From Streptomyces mobaraensis NBRC 13819 = DSM 40847 (GTDB lineage: Bacteria; Actinomycetota; Actinomycetes; Streptomycetales; Streptomycetaceae): a DNA stretch of 64,000 bases. Shown piece by piece: positions 1-8,537 of this stretch. Positions within the stretch are counted from its first letter, which is position 1. Every line of letters starts with the position of its first letter. The position numbers and the translations under genes were made by a program. Where the stretch lies: positions 7,341,501 through 7,405,500 of the forward strand of contig NZ_CP072827.1 of NCBI RefSeq assembly GCF_017916255.1. The letters run 5' to 3'. Under the pieces are notes generated by a model. It was not told where the DNA came from. It made no database searches and worked only from the letters and a program-made list of their open reading frames with translations.

Positions 1-557
1 TCGACGAGCTCGGTGGTCCGCTCCTCGGGCCAGGACAGGGCGACCCGCGACTGCGGGGCGTCGGTCAGCGGCCGGTAGGTGAGGTCCTTGCGGTGGTGCA
101 GTCGGGCGAGGGACTGCGGGACGACGAGGACGCCGATGCCGGCCGCGACCAGCTCGACGGCGTCGGCGGTCGTGGCGGGCCGCTCCAGCGCGGGCCGCCC
201 CGGCAGCCGCTCCCAGCCCAGGGCGTCGTCCAGCGGGTGCAGGACGATCTCGTCGGCGAGGTCGGCGACCGCCGCCTCGTCCACCGCCGTGAGGAGGTGG
301 TCCTTGGGGACGATCACCACGGTGGTCTCGGTGTACAGCGGGATGGCGCTGAGGTCCGTACCGTCCACCGGGAGCCGGAGCAGCGCGGCGTCGGCGCCGC
401 CGGCGCGGAGCACGCCGGGCGCCTCGTGCGGGGGCACCGACAGCAGGGTCAGCGGCACCTCGGGCAGGCGTTCGTTCCAGATACGCACCCATTTGTCGGG
501 TGTCACTCCCGGGACGTAGGCGAGCCGGAACGTGGGGGAGTCTTGCGAGCCTGTCAC
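1..557 (-). CDS. LysR substrate-binding-domain protein without HTH (3' partial)
   Basis: The visible 185 codons start at a GTG (position 557) and run off the left edge, so the C-terminus is missing. The protein opens MTGSQDSPTFRLAYVPGVT and continues with the alternating beta-strand/loop pattern of the type 2 periplasmic-binding fold used as effector domain by LysR regulators (for example VVIVPKDHLL and ELVAAGIGVLVVPQSLA). No winged-helix DNA-binding part precedes it: the reading frame begins directly at the first strand of the effector domain. Stand-alone proteins of this kind, divergent from a DUF5997 gene, are common in Streptomyces. It lies divergent to the gene starting at 611, with 53 bp between. 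A sensing or anti-regulatory role is inference only. Confidence 0.75.
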   Translation of the reverse strand, partial: MTGSQDSPTFRLAYVPGVTPDKWVRIWNERLPEVPLTLLSVPPHEAPGVLRAGGADAALLRLPVDGTDLSAIPLYTETTVVIVPKDHLLTAVDEAAVADLADEIVLHPLDDALGWERLPGRPALERPATTADAVELVAAGIGVLVVPQSLARLHHRKDLTYRPLTDAPQSRVALSWPEERTTELV

Positions 558-610
558 CCGCCCAGGTTACCGGTCACGGAGCGTGCCGATCGCCCCGTAC
601 CCTTGGTCGC

Positions 611-1012
611 ATGACCACGCACAAAACCGCCCAGACGATGAAGCCCGCGACCGCGGCGAAGAAGCTGGGGGTGTACCTGGAAGCCACCCCCGCCTCGTTC
701 CGGGAGGGTGTGGTCTCCCGCCAGGAGCTGAACGCGCTCCAGGCCGACCCGCCGGAGTGGCTGCGTGACCTGCGGCGCGACGGGCCGCACCCGCGTCCCG
801 TGGTCGCCGCGAAGCTCGGCGTCTCCATCGCGGGCCTGGCCCGGGGCGGCGTCACCGAGGCGCTCACCACGGAGCAGATCGAGGCGCTCAAGGAGGAGCG
901 GCCCGAGTGGCTGGAGCGCGAGCGCGCCACGCAGGCCGAGGTCCGCAAGGAGGCGCAGCGGATCAAGGAGCGGAACGCCCAGCGGGCCGCCGCCGAGTCC
1001 GCCGGTTCCTGA
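611..1012 (+). CDS. DUF5997 family protein
   Basis: This 133-aa soluble, charged protein begins MTTHKTAQTMKPATAAKKLG at the ATG at 611. Upstream in-frame codons exist, but the similarity to the actinobacterial DUF5997 family as I remember it begins here. Residues 10-85 contain KLGVYLEATPASFRE and PRPVVAAKLGVSIAGLARGG, a helix-turn-helix-like alternation. The C-terminal 50 residues are a highly charged helix (EEIEAL...AEVRKEAQRIKERNAQ type). No clear Shine-Dalgarno precedes the start and a TACCCT box lies about 8 nt upstream, so a leaderless transcript is possible. The gene is paired divergently with the LysR-domain protein. Function is unknown. Confidence 0.8.
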   Translation: MTTHKTAQTMKPATAAKKLGVYLEATPASFREGVVSRQELNALQADPPEWLRDLRRDGPHPRPVVAAKLGVSIAGLARGGVTEALTTEQIEALKEERPEWLERERATQAEVRKEAQRIKERNAQRAAAESAGS

Positions 1013-1040
1013 TCGCTCTTCCCGCTCTCCGCACTACCGC

Positions 1041-1074
1041 CGGCCCGGCCCGGGATCCTTCCCGGGCCGGGCCG
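1041..1074 (+). terminator. Hairpin terminator after the DUF5997 gene
   Basis: A perfect 15-bp inverted repeat (1041-1055 with 1060-1074) closes on a 4-nt loop (TCCT) and is followed by GCCGTCTTTT. It sits 28 bp after the stop codon at 1012 and is the expected site of transcription end for the upstream gene. Confidence 0.75.
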
Positions 1075-1351
1075 GCCGTCTTTTCGGCCGCCTTCCGGCC
1101 CTTCCTTCCGCGATCCGTCCGAATCAGCGCGTCCGGTTTGATGGCTTGTCTTCGGCTATGCCCTGACGGCCGGTCAGAACCTGTCCCGGCCGTGGTGCAG
1201 GATGGCGTTTTGTGCCGGGTCATGTCTGTGTCCTGGCACTTTGACGATCGTTCCGGACAGGTAGGTAGGACGAAGTGACGGTTGGCTGTGTCGGACTGCC
1301 GGTGGCGCTTGGCGCCGCCGGCACAGGGTCCGGGAACCGCGGAGGGCGCCG
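1075..1351. other. Intergenic region upstream of the MscS gene
   Basis: No gene is visible in this stretch. A weak promoter-like pair for the following gene is TTGACG at 1241-1246 with TAGGAC about 19 bp downstream. The spacing is long and the match poor, so it is only a suggestion. A GGAGGG ribosome-binding site at about 1341-1346 precedes the GTG at 1352. Confidence 0.35.
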
Positions 1352-2452
1352 GTGACCGGGGATCTGACGTTGCACGACGGGATCACCGCGGGCATCGCGG
1401 TGGTCGCCGGGCTGCTGGCGGCCGTGCTGCTGCGGATGATCCTGCGGTGGCTCGCCGAACGGGCCCTGCGGACCCGCTGGATCGGCGACGACATCATCGT
1501 CGACATCCTGCGCACCCTCGCCCCCTGCGCGGCGGTGGCCGCCGGCGTGGCGGTGGGCGCCGCGGCCCTGCCGCTGAACCACCAGGTGCGGCACACCGTC
1601 AACCAGACGCTGGTGGCGGTGGTGATGCTCAGCGCCACCTTCACCGCGGCCCGCGTGATCAGCGGTCTGATCCGGACGGTGACGCAGTCCCGCTCCGGAG
1701 TGGCCGGCCAGGCCACGATATTCGTCAACATCACGCGCATCACGGTCCTGGCGATGGGCTTCCTGGTCATCCTGGAGACCCTCGGCATCTCGATAGCCCC
1801 GCTGCTCACCGCCCTCGGCGTCGGCGGTCTGGCCATCGCCCTGGCCATGCGGGACACCCTGGCCAACCTCTTCGCCGGTGTGCACATCCTGGTCTCCAAG
1901 ACGGTCCAGCCCGGCGACTACATCCGGCTCAGCAGCGGTGAGGAGGGCTATGTCGTCGACATCAACTGGCGCAACACCGTCGTCGAGCAGCTCTCCAACA
2001 ACCTGGTCATCATCCCGAACGCCCAGCTGGCCGGGACCAACATGACCAATTTCAGCCGGCCCGAGCAGCCGCTGACCGTCACCGTGCAGGTGGGCGTCGG
2101 CTACGACAGCGACCTGGAGCACGTGGAGAAGGTCACCAACGAGGTCGTCGCGAGCGTCATGCGGGACGTCGACGGTGCCGTACCCGACCACGAACCGGCC
2201 GTGCGCTTCCACACCTTCGGCGACTCCCGCATCGGATTCACCGTGATCCTCGGGGTCGGCGAGTACAGCGACAAGTACCGCATCAAGCACGAGTTCATCA
2301 AGCGCCTGCACCAGCGCTACCGCGCCGAGGGCATCCGCATCCCGGCCCCCGCGCGCACGGTCTCCCTCCAGGGCGGCGACGCCGACCCACTGATCCCACA
2401 CCCGCGCACCCCGTCCGACACCGCGGCCGACCGCCCGGCGCCCCGGCGCTGA
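1352..2452 (+). CDS. MscS-family small-conductance mechanosensitive channel
   Basis: This 366-aa inner-membrane channel would release solutes on hypo-osmotic shock. Hydrophobic helices are visible at about residues 8-31, 50-72, 83-106 and 123-172. The last contains the pore-lining segment LLTALGVGGLAIALAMRDTL followed by ANLFAGVHILV, the conserved TM3 of MscS. The beta domain follows (QPGDYIRLSSGEEGYVVDIN, then NNLVIIPNAQLAGTNMTNFS), then an alpha/beta C-terminal cage domain. The last 30 residues are a Pro/Asp-rich tail. The start is the GTG at 1352 behind GGAGGG. The family usually has three helices; this one has at least four. It is a single gene with no obvious operon partner. Confidence 0.9.
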   Translation: MTGDLTLHDGITAGIAVVAGLLAAVLLRMILRWLAERALRTRWIGDDIIVDILRTLAPCAAVAAGVAVGAAALPLNHQVRHTVNQTLVAVVMLSATFTAARVISGLIRTVTQSRSGVAGQATIFVNITRITVLAMGFLVILETLGISIAPLLTALGVGGLAIALAMRDTLANLFAGVHILVSKTVQPGDYIRLSSGEEGYVVDINWRNTVVEQLSNNLVIIPNAQLAGTNMTNFSRPEQPLTVTVQVGVGYDSDLEHVEKVTNEVVASVMRDVDGAVPDHEPAVRFHTFGDSRIGFTVILGVGEYSDKYRIKHEFIKRLHQRYRAEGIRIPAPARTVSLQGGDADPLIPHPRTPSDTAADRPAPRR

Positions 2453-2511
2453 CCTCCCCGGTGGCAGCCCCTCGCCTGCCCCGGAGGCAAGGGCCCGGCG
2501 GGAAAGGGCCA

Positions 2512-2541
2512 TTGAAGCGAGTACGACACACGCTGTACTGT
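2512..2541 (+). promoter_or_regulatory. Candidate sigma-70-like promoter for the LAL regulator
   Basis: TTGAAG at 2512-2517 is followed after 18 bp by TACTGT at 2536-2541, in an unusually AT-containing stretch for this genome. It would give an untranslated leader of about 125 nt before the start at 2675. The match is by eye only. Confidence 0.45.
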
Positions 2542-2674
2542 CATGGGACGGGGTTGGTCGTTTCGTCGTACATCGTGATAAACGGTGTGCAATGGGTCTG
2601 TCGGGTCATACATCCATGCGGCCGTGCCCCCGCCCTGAACCGGGAGCACGGCGGCTTCCGTTCGGGAGGTGCGG

Positions 2675-5482
2675 ATGGCGTCGGTCGGCGCGACCGGTCG
2701 GGGGAGCGAACTGGCCCGCTTGGCGGGCCTGTTCGACGAGGCTCGCGCGGGGCGGCCGGTCACCGTCCTGGTCCGGGGCGAACCGGGAGCCGGGAAGTCC
2801 GCCCTGCTGGAGGCGGCCGCCGGGCTCGCCGCCGCCGCGGGCTTCCACGTGGCCGTGGGCGACGCGCGCGGCCTGCCCGACAGACCGTTCGCCGCCGCGG
2901 GCTGCCTGCTCGACCGGTTACCCGGCCCGGGGGATCAGGACCGGGCGCAGGCCCCCGCCCCCGGTGCCGACCCCCTGGGCGAACTCGTGGAACGGGCCCG
3001 GCGGCAGGCCGCCCGCGCGCCCGTGGCCCTGTGCCTGGACGACGCGTCCCGGTTGGACACCGGGTCGCTGCGCTGGTTACTCGCCCTGTCCCGGAGCATG
3101 CCGCCGGCCCGGCTGGCGATCGTGCTGGCGGCCCGGGACCTGGCCACGGCCCCCGGAGCCGAATTCGCCGTCGCAGCGGAGGTCCTCGACCTCACCGGCC
3201 TGCCGGCCGACGCCGTCACCCCCTTCGCCGAGACCCGCTGCGGGGTCTCCCTCGACGCGGCGGCCGCCCGGGCCTGTCACGAACTGACCGGCGGCAACCC
3301 GGCGTTGCTGCTGGCCCTGCTGGCCGGACGATCGGGATCCGCGCCCGCCCCCGACGACCTGCGCCCCGCCCCCGGCGCCGCCGCGCTCCCCGGAGCCGAG
3401 CGCTGGCTCGGCGGACTCACCCGCCCGGCCCTCGAACTGGCCCGGGCCGTCGCCGTCCTCGGCGCCGACGCCGAGATCACCCAGGCCGCCCGGCTCGCCG
3501 GCCTCGACGTCGGGGAAACGCTGCCGGCCGTCGACGAACTGGTCGGCCGATGTCTGCTCGCCAACCGCACCCCCCTGACCTTCCGGCATCCGCTGCTCGC
3601 GACCATGGTCACCGAGCGGATCCCCGCCGGCACCCGGGCCGCCCTGCACCTGCGGGCGGCCGAACTGTTGCGGGACGGCGGTTTCGGCGCCACCCGGGTG
3701 GCCCGGCACCTCGTCGCGGCGGGACCGCTCGGCCTGAGCTGGACCGTCGAACCCCTGATGACGGCCGCCCGCCGACTGGCCGGCGAGGGCAGGACGGAGG
3801 AGGCGGCCCAGCACCTCCGCGGCCTGCTCCGCGAACGGCTGCGCCCCCGCGTGCGGGCGGCCGTCCGCTGTGAACTCGCCCGGCTGGACGGGTTCGTGAA
3901 CCCCGACCGCGCCATCCGGCTGCTGGACGCCGCCCGGCGCGAGGCCGAGGACCCCGCGGTCGCCACCGACTACGCCCTCGACCTGGCCGCGCTGCTGGCC
4001 GGCTGCGGCAGACCGGTGGACGCGGTGGCCGTCCTCGACGACACGGCCGACCGGATCGGCCCGGCCGCGCCCGGGCAGCTCCGGAGACTGCGGCTGCACC
4101 GCGCGCTCGTCCGCGTGGCCGGTCCGGCCCGGCTGTTCCCGGAACGCGAACGGCCCGACGGCGCGCCCGCCGACGAGGCCGGGACCGCCGGAGCCGTGGA
4201 TCCCCCGGACGCCCCGGAATCACCGCACTCACCGCACTCACCGGACGTCCCGGACTCCCCGGACACCGCCGGCCGGCCCGCCGCCCTGCGCGCCGTACAC
4301 GCCGTCCGCGCCGGCGAGGACCGTGCGGGCGCCGTCCGGTACGCCCGCGAGGCGCTGGCCGCCGGCGGGGACGGCGGCACGGCCACCGTCCTCTGGTACG
4401 GCTGCCGCACCCTGATCCACGCCGACGAACTGACCGAGGCGGCGACCTGGTGCGGGCGCTACCGGCCGGTCCGCGGGGCCCGGCCGGGGCGGTGGACGGA
4501 CGTCGCCGTGGACCTGCTCCGGGCCACGGTCCGCCGGGTCCGCGGCGACCTGCCGGGCGTGATCGAGATGCTGGCGCCCCTGACCGAGCCGCTGTGTACG
4601 GAGCCGGGCGCGTCGCACGTGCTCGCCCGGCTCGCCGTCGCCGCCCTGATCGAGGCCGGCGCCATGGCCGGCGACACGGACACCGCGCGGACGCTGCTGA
4701 CCCGGTGGGGGCTGGACGGCGAACAGCGGCCCCGGCAGGACACGGTGGGGGTGCTGGCCGCCCGCGCCGTCCTCCGGTCGCGGACCGGCGAGGTGCCGGG
4801 CGCGGTGGAGGACTGGTACACGGCCGGCCGGATGCTCACCGAACTCGGCGTGCGCAACCCGGCGGTCCTGCCCTGGCGGTCCCGGGCGGCCCACCTGCTG
4901 GCCGCCGAAGGGGAGACCGCCGAGGCCGCCCGCCTGGCCCGCGCCGAACTGGAGGACGCCCACCGCTGGGGCACGCCCCGGGCCGTGGGCACGGCCCTGC
5001 ACGCCGTCGCGATGACGGAGACCGGGCCGCGCCGGATCGAACTCCTCGACAGCGCCGTCGCCCTGCTCGGCCGCTCGCCCGCCCGGCTCGGCGTCGCGGC
5101 GGCCCGGCTCGACCTCGGACGCGCCCTCGGCGCCGCCGGCCGTGCGGAGGAGGCGTGCGACGCGTTCACAGCCGCGTCCGCCGGAGCCGAGAGCTGCGGC
5201 GCCCGTCCCCTGGCCCGGCGGATCGCGGCGGCGCGCCGGGAGATGTGCCCGACGGAGGAGCGTGAGACCCTGCCGGCGACCCTGACCGGCCTGACCCCGC
5301 AGGAACTCCGCATCCTCTCCCTGGCCCGCGACGGCCACACCAACCGGGAGATCGCCGGCCGGCTCTTCGTCACCCTCCGGACCGTGGAGTTCCACCTCTC
5401 CGGCGCCTACCGCAAACTCGGCATCTCGGGCCGCCGCCAGCTCGCCGAGGTCATGCCGGCGGAGTCCCGGACGCCCGCGTGA
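2675..5482 (+). CDS. LAL-type (large ATP-binding) LuxR-family transcriptional regulator
   Basis: This 935-aa protein has the two hallmarks of LAL regulators. An N-terminal ATPase module has Walker A GEPGAGKS at residues 35-42 and a Walker-B-like ALCLDDASRLD near residue 110. A C-terminal LuxR helix-turn-helix reads LTPQELRILSLARDGHTNRE, followed by RTVEFHLSGAYRKLGI, at about residues 870-925. The middle is TPR-like alpha-helical repeat. It is interrupted by a low-complexity insert PESPHSPHSPDVPDSPD at about residue 515. I chose ATG 2675 because the GGGAGG at 2664-2669 overlaps the alternative GTG at 2669. Such proteins often activate antibiotic clusters; control of the thiopeptide operon 7-18 kb is possible but unproven, and two unrelated genes lie between. 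Confidence 0.88.
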   Translation: MASVGATGRGSELARLAGLFDEARAGRPVTVLVRGEPGAGKSALLEAAAGLAAAAGFHVAVGDARGLPDRPFAAAGCLLDRLPGPGDQDRAQAPAPGADPLGELVERARRQAARAPVALCLDDASRLDTGSLRWLLALSRSMPPARLAIVLAARDLATAPGAEFAVAAEVLDLTGLPADAVTPFAETRCGVSLDAAAARACHELTGGNPALLLALLAGRSGSAPAPDDLRPAPGAAALPGAERWLGGLTRPALELARAVAVLGADAEITQAARLAGLDVGETLPAVDELVGRCLLANRTPLTFRHPLLATMVTERIPAGTRAALHLRAAELLRDGGFGATRVARHLVAAGPLGLSWTVEPLMTAARRLAGEGRTEEAAQHLRGLLRERLRPRVRAAVRCELARLDGFVNPDRAIRLLDAARREAEDPAVATDYALDLAALLAGCGRPVDAVAVLDDTADRIGPAAPGQLRRLRLHRALVRVAGPARLFPERERPDGAPADEAGTAGAVDPPDAPESPHSPHSPDVPDSPDTAGRPAALRAVHAVRAGEDRAGAVRYAREALAAGGDGGTATVLWYGCRTLIHADELTEAATWCGRYRPVRGARPGRWTDVAVDLLRATVRRVRGDLPGVIEMLAPLTEPLCTEPGASHVLARLAVAALIEAGAMAGDTDTARTLLTRWGLDGEQRPRQDTVGVLAARAVLRSRTGEVPGAVEDWYTAGRMLTELGVRNPAVLPWRSRAAHLLAAEGETAEAARLARAELEDAHRWGTPRAVGTALHAVAMTETGPRRIELLDSAVALLGRSPARLGVAAARLDLGRALGAAGRAEEACDAFTAASAGAESCGARPLARRIAAARREMCPTEERETLPATLTGLTPQELRILSLARDGHTNREIAGRLFVTLRTVEFHLSGAYRKLGISGRRQLAEVMPAESRTPA

Positions 5483-5793
5483 GGGCGACGGTCGCCGATG
5501 ACCGTCGCGGTTTCCGCACTGGCGTTCAACTGAAACAAAGGTCCTTACCCGCCAGCCGAGTTGCCGTATACGATCCTGCGTACCGTCAAGAGGCCGCGTC
5601 CCATGAGTGGTCTCCTGGCGCCGTGGGCAGACGACGTCTGTTCAGTACACAGCTGTGCGTTCCTTACGGGGGCCGCGGAGCACCGGAGCGCCGCGATGAG
5701 CGGTCCACGCCCGTCCCGGGCGGGGACGGCCGCGTCACGTACGCGAGTGACGCGTCGGCCGAGCACCGGTACCAGCGGAAGGAGACAAAGGGT
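5483..5793. other. Intergenic region upstream of the small secreted protein
   Basis: There is no convincing gene here; the open frame running through it lacks any recognisable start or domain. A possible promoter is TTACCC at 5545-5550 with TACGAT at 5569-5574 (18 bp apart). CACAGCTGTG near 5648 is a 10-bp palindrome of unknown meaning. An AAGGAG ribosome-binding site precedes the ATG at 5794. Confidence 0.3.
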
Positions 5794-6339
5794 ATGAAGC
5801 ACCAACGACAGGGCGCCGCGTCGGGCCTCGCGCGCCGTGCGGGAGTCGTGGGGGCGGCGGCGTTCATCGCCGTCGTCGGCGGCGTGTCGACGGCGGGAGC
5901 GGCGACTCCCGGCCCGGGCTCGGACCAGGTCCTCGCCAAGACGGAGTACACGTTCCACCCGGCGGGCCAGGACAGGTCCGTCGCCGCCTCGCGGCGGGTC
6001 ATCCACTGCGAGATGGTCTTCGTCGGAGCCAACCACGGCGCGCCGCACCACTCCGGTCACGTGCCGGGCACGGTCAACGTCCGGGTCCGCGTGACCTGTA
6101 CCCAGCCGGTGCGGCTGATCAAGGGGAAGGTCGGTCTCTTCAGCAACCACGGCTCGAAGATCAAGGAGTACGGCAGCACCGGCCGGGCCGCCGCCAAGGG
6201 CAACGCGGCCCTCGTCTGCCGGTCCGGCTACTACCAGGGCGAGTCGGCCGCCAGGATCGTCGCGCCGGTCGGCTACAACCCGCCCACCGCGGACATGGCG
6301 GCCAGGACCGCCAAGGTGCACCTGACGAAGTGCAGCTGA
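5794..6339 (+). CDS. Small secreted protein with four cysteines, function unknown
   Basis: This 181-aa protein starts MKHQRQGAASGLARRAGVVG, a basic N-region followed by the hydrophobic stretch GAAAFIAVVGGVSTAGAA and a probable signal-peptidase cut near residue 36. The mature part has four cysteines, in IHCEM, VTCTQ, LVCRS and the penultimate residue KCS. These could form two disulfides, and the part between is beta-rich (TVNVRVRVTCTQPVRLIKGK). It resembles the many uncharacterised Streptomyces exported proteins of about 150 aa and no enzyme motif is visible. The ATG at 5794 is preferred over the longer frame because it has an AAGGAG site and begins the signal peptide. The gene is monocistronic between the LAL regulator and a convergent hypothetical gene. 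Confidence 0.75.
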   Translation: MKHQRQGAASGLARRAGVVGAAAFIAVVGGVSTAGAATPGPGSDQVLAKTEYTFHPAGQDRSVAASRRVIHCEMVFVGANHGAPHHSGHVPGTVNVRVRVTCTQPVRLIKGKVGLFSNHGSKIKEYGSTGRAAAKGNAALVCRSGYYQGESAARIVAPVGYNPPTADMAARTAKVHLTKCS

Positions 6340-6359
6340 CGCGGCGCTGACGCCGGGCG

Positions 6360-7169
6360 TCAGCGGTTGATCTCGTCGCTGTCCGCCCACACGGGGTCGG
6401 TCACCTCGACCCGGACGGCCTCCAGGCGCTCGTCCGCCAGCACGTCGGCGACGAGCGCCGCCGAGCCGCCGAGGTAGGTGGAGTCGAGGTCGGTGTCCGT
6501 CGCGACACACCAGGCCCGGTCGTCGGGCCAGAACAGGTTGGGCGACTGCGGGAAGAGGGACACCGCCAGTTCCCCGGCCGCGTCGAGCGGGCCCTCGAGC
6601 AGGAGGTAGCTGCGGTTCGGCAACTCCACTCGAGGGCTGTCGGCGACGCCCGCCGGGAACTCCGGGGGAAGCAGCTCCGGGTCGGGCCGCCCGGCTCCCT
6701 CCTCCGGCCCCTCCGGCTCCTCCGGCGTGAAGGAAACCCTCGCGCGGCCGTCCGCCCCGGGCCCGTACCCGTCCCAGACGCAGAACCGGCAGAGGCCGCC
6801 CGACGCGGTGTGCCGGCCCAGGACGTCACACAGCGCCGCCAGCGCGGCGGGGGAGAGCGTGCCCGGTTCGGGATCCTCCACCCAGGGCCTCTCCTCCCGG
6901 AGCCGCGCCGCCCGCGTGTCCGGCGCGGGGGTGGCGAGCGCCCGGAACTGTACCCGGGGATGCACCGTCCTGCCCGTCCACGCGGCCACCTCCGCCCAGG
7001 TCACGGGGGTGTCGTCGGCCGCCGACGCGGGGTGCAGGATCCGGGCGTACGCCTCGAACCCCCGGGGTACGAGGCCGCCCACGCCGGACCCGAACGGCCC
7101 GATCCCCGCGACCACCCAGCCGGCCGCCGCCACCTCCCCGACCGGCCGCAGCCGTGAACGTCGTGCCAT
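6360..7169 (-). CDS. Hypothetical protein, soluble, 269 aa
   Basis: I do not recognise this family with certainty. The protein begins MARRSRLRPVGEVAAAGWVV at ATG 7169; the alternative GTG at 7178 overlaps the GGGAGG site. It is acidic, contains GLVPRGFEAYARILHPASA and WAEVAAWTGRTVHPRVQF, and has a CRFCVWDGYG segment. It ends with YLGGSAALVADVLADERLEA and many Asp/Glu residues. The layout (an RGF-AYARI-HP motif, then a Trp-rich FWPDDRAWCVATDTD-like motif) is that of a widespread actinobacterial hypothetical of 250-280 aa, as I recall. It stops 18 bp from the convergent secreted-protein gene, so the two share a terminator region. No link with the neighbouring thiopeptide genes is evident. Confidence 0.7.
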   Translation of the reverse strand: MARRSRLRPVGEVAAAGWVVAGIGPFGSGVGGLVPRGFEAYARILHPASAADDTPVTWAEVAAWTGRTVHPRVQFRALATPAPDTRAARLREERPWVEDPEPGTLSPAALAALCDVLGRHTASGGLCRFCVWDGYGPGADGRARVSFTPEEPEGPEEGAGRPDPELLPPEFPAGVADSPRVELPNRSYLLLEGPLDAAGELAVSLFPQSPNLFWPDDRAWCVATDTDLDSTYLGGSAALVADVLADERLEAVRVEVTDPVWADSDEINR

Positions 7170-7320
7170 GGTCCGCACCTCCCGCGACCGTCACCCCGGC
7201 CTGGTCCGAAGCCTTCACCGACCGACCGCTTCCCGTCCCGGCGGGCCGCTGGGACCACCGGAGCCGACACAGCGTAGCGTGCGAACCGACACCGTACCCG
7301 GCTTTGAAAGGCCCTGCGGC

Positions 7321-7340
7321 GGGCGGCACTTGAACCGCCC
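7321..7340 (-). terminator. Possible terminator after the thiopeptide operon
   Basis: A 6-bp inverted repeat (7321-7326 GGGCGG with 7335-7340 CCGCCC, 8-nt loop) lies just past the last stop codon of the minus-strand operon (7344). Downstream on that strand the sequence CCGCAGGGCCTTTC has only a short T-run, so this is a weak call. Confidence 0.35.
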
Positions 7341-7343
7341 CCT

Positions 7344-8537
7344 TCACCCCTGCCGCTCGGCCGGCGCCGAGCCGGCCGCCCGGCCCCACTCGGCGGCCAG
7401 CCGCCGCCACTCCGGGACCTGGTCCCGGGACGGCGGGAGGACGTGGCGGCGGAAGACCTCGGTGGCGGTGACGCCGTGGACGCCCTCCACGGTGGAGGCC
7501 GCCAGGTGGCACAGGAGAGCACGGTCGGCCGGACCCAGGCCGAGGCGGTTGAGGTGGACGTAGAGGTAGTTGACCACCAGGCGGAAGGAGGCGAACCACG
7601 GGTCGGTCCAGAGGAAGTCCTCCTGCCCGTGGCCCGACTGGAGCAGCCGGTGGAAGCCGCTCACCTGCCGGGCCGGCGGTCGCGGCGCCAGGCCGGCGCC
7701 GCGCATCGAGACCGCGCCGGAGGCCAGTTGGGGGTAGGCGATCCGCTGCCGGCGGCGGATCGCGGCGGCCCAGTCGGCGACGAACGGCACGTCCTCCCGC
7801 CGCCCGTCCACCGCCTCCTGCACCGCGCGCAGCCGCGCGCCCAAGGCATCGGCCTGGCGGTGGTACCGGGCGTCGAACGCGGCCCGATGGGCCGCCGGGT
7901 CACGCGTACGGGACAGGAACGCGTCGGCGTGCGAGCGCAGCGACAGGTAGCCGCGCACGATCGGCGGAGCGCCGGTCTCGAACGGGACCGCCGCCACCGC
8001 AGCGGTGGTCCACATCAGGTCCAGCGCCAGCGCGGCCGTCGACCCGCCCGCCGCCCGGCGCTCGTACATCCGGAACGCCAGGTCGTCGGTGTCGGAGAGG
8101 AATCCGGCCAGCAGCTCGCTCGCCCGCGGCGAGCCCAGGACCGGCAGCCGGTGGTCGTAGGGGCGTTCCAGCACCGTGTTGTCGGGGACCCAGGGGTGCC
8201 GGGCGCCGGTCTCCATCTCCAGTTCGGCCAGGCGCGCGTGCACCGGCGCCAGCGCCGCCTCGTCCAGCCGCACCCGCGACGGCCGGACGCGCAGGTACGC
8301 CTCGATCCGCTCCGTCACCACCGGACGGATCCTGGCCTCCCACACCGGGCCGGGCGCCCGGAAGTTGAGGCGCAGGTGCGGTCCGCGCAGCCAGTGCCGG
8401 CCGAACCAGGTGCCCCGCGTCCACGGCCGCACGGCCTCGAACGCGGGGCGGACGGCGTCCAGGACGAGCGCGGGCTCGGCGTCCGCGTCGTGGTGGTGGA
8501 CGTGGAGACTGTGCCACCGGGGCGCCGGCCGGCTCAT
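7344..8537 (-). CDS. LanB C-terminal-type protein, probable thiopeptide pyridine synthase ([4+2] enzyme)
   Basis: The 397-aa protein begins MSRPAPRWHSLHVHHHDADA at ATG 8537, overlapping the stop of the preceding gene (ATGA). The opening W-H-S-L-H-V-H/Y segment, then GRHWLRGPHLRLNFRAPGP and later YLYVHLNRLGL, are typical of the 'thiopeptide-type bacteriocin biosynthesis' domain (SpaB_C). In thiopeptide clusters one such stand-alone protein (TbtD/TclM type) joins two dehydroalanines into the central pyridine and releases the leader. As the longer and last of two SpaB_C-like genes in the operon, it matches TbtD by position. The assignment relative to its sister (8534-9553) is inferred from order and length, not from catalytic residues. 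Confidence 0.8.
   Translation of the reverse strand: MSRPAPRWHSLHVHHHDADAEPALVLDAVRPAFEAVRPWTRGTWFGRHWLRGPHLRLNFRAPGPVWEARIRPVVTERIEAYLRVRPSRVRLDEAALAPVHARLAELEMETGARHPWVPDNTVLERPYDHRLPVLGSPRASELLAGFLSDTDDLAFRMYERRAAGGSTAALALDLMWTTAAVAAVPFETGAPPIVRGYLSLRSHADAFLSRTRDPAAHRAAFDARYHRQADALGARLRAVQEAVDGRREDVPFVADWAAAIRRRQRIAYPQLASGAVSMRGAGLAPRPPARQVSGFHRLLQSGHGQEDFLWTDPWFASFRLVVNYLYVHLNRLGLGPADRALLCHLAASTVEGVHGVTATEVFRRHVLPPSRDQVPEWRRLAAEWGRAAGSAPAERQG

Noticed and set aside
2461..3873. A 470-residue plus-strand frame over the start of the LAL regulator
   Set aside because: It is Arg/Gly/Pro-rich and out of frame with the P-loop protein that clearly occupies this region.
5794..7169. Inclusion of the secreted protein and the 269-aa hypothetical in the thiopeptide cluster
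   Set aside because: The secreted protein is on the opposite strand and the hypothetical is separated from the operon by a possible terminator; neither shows RiPP-related motifs.
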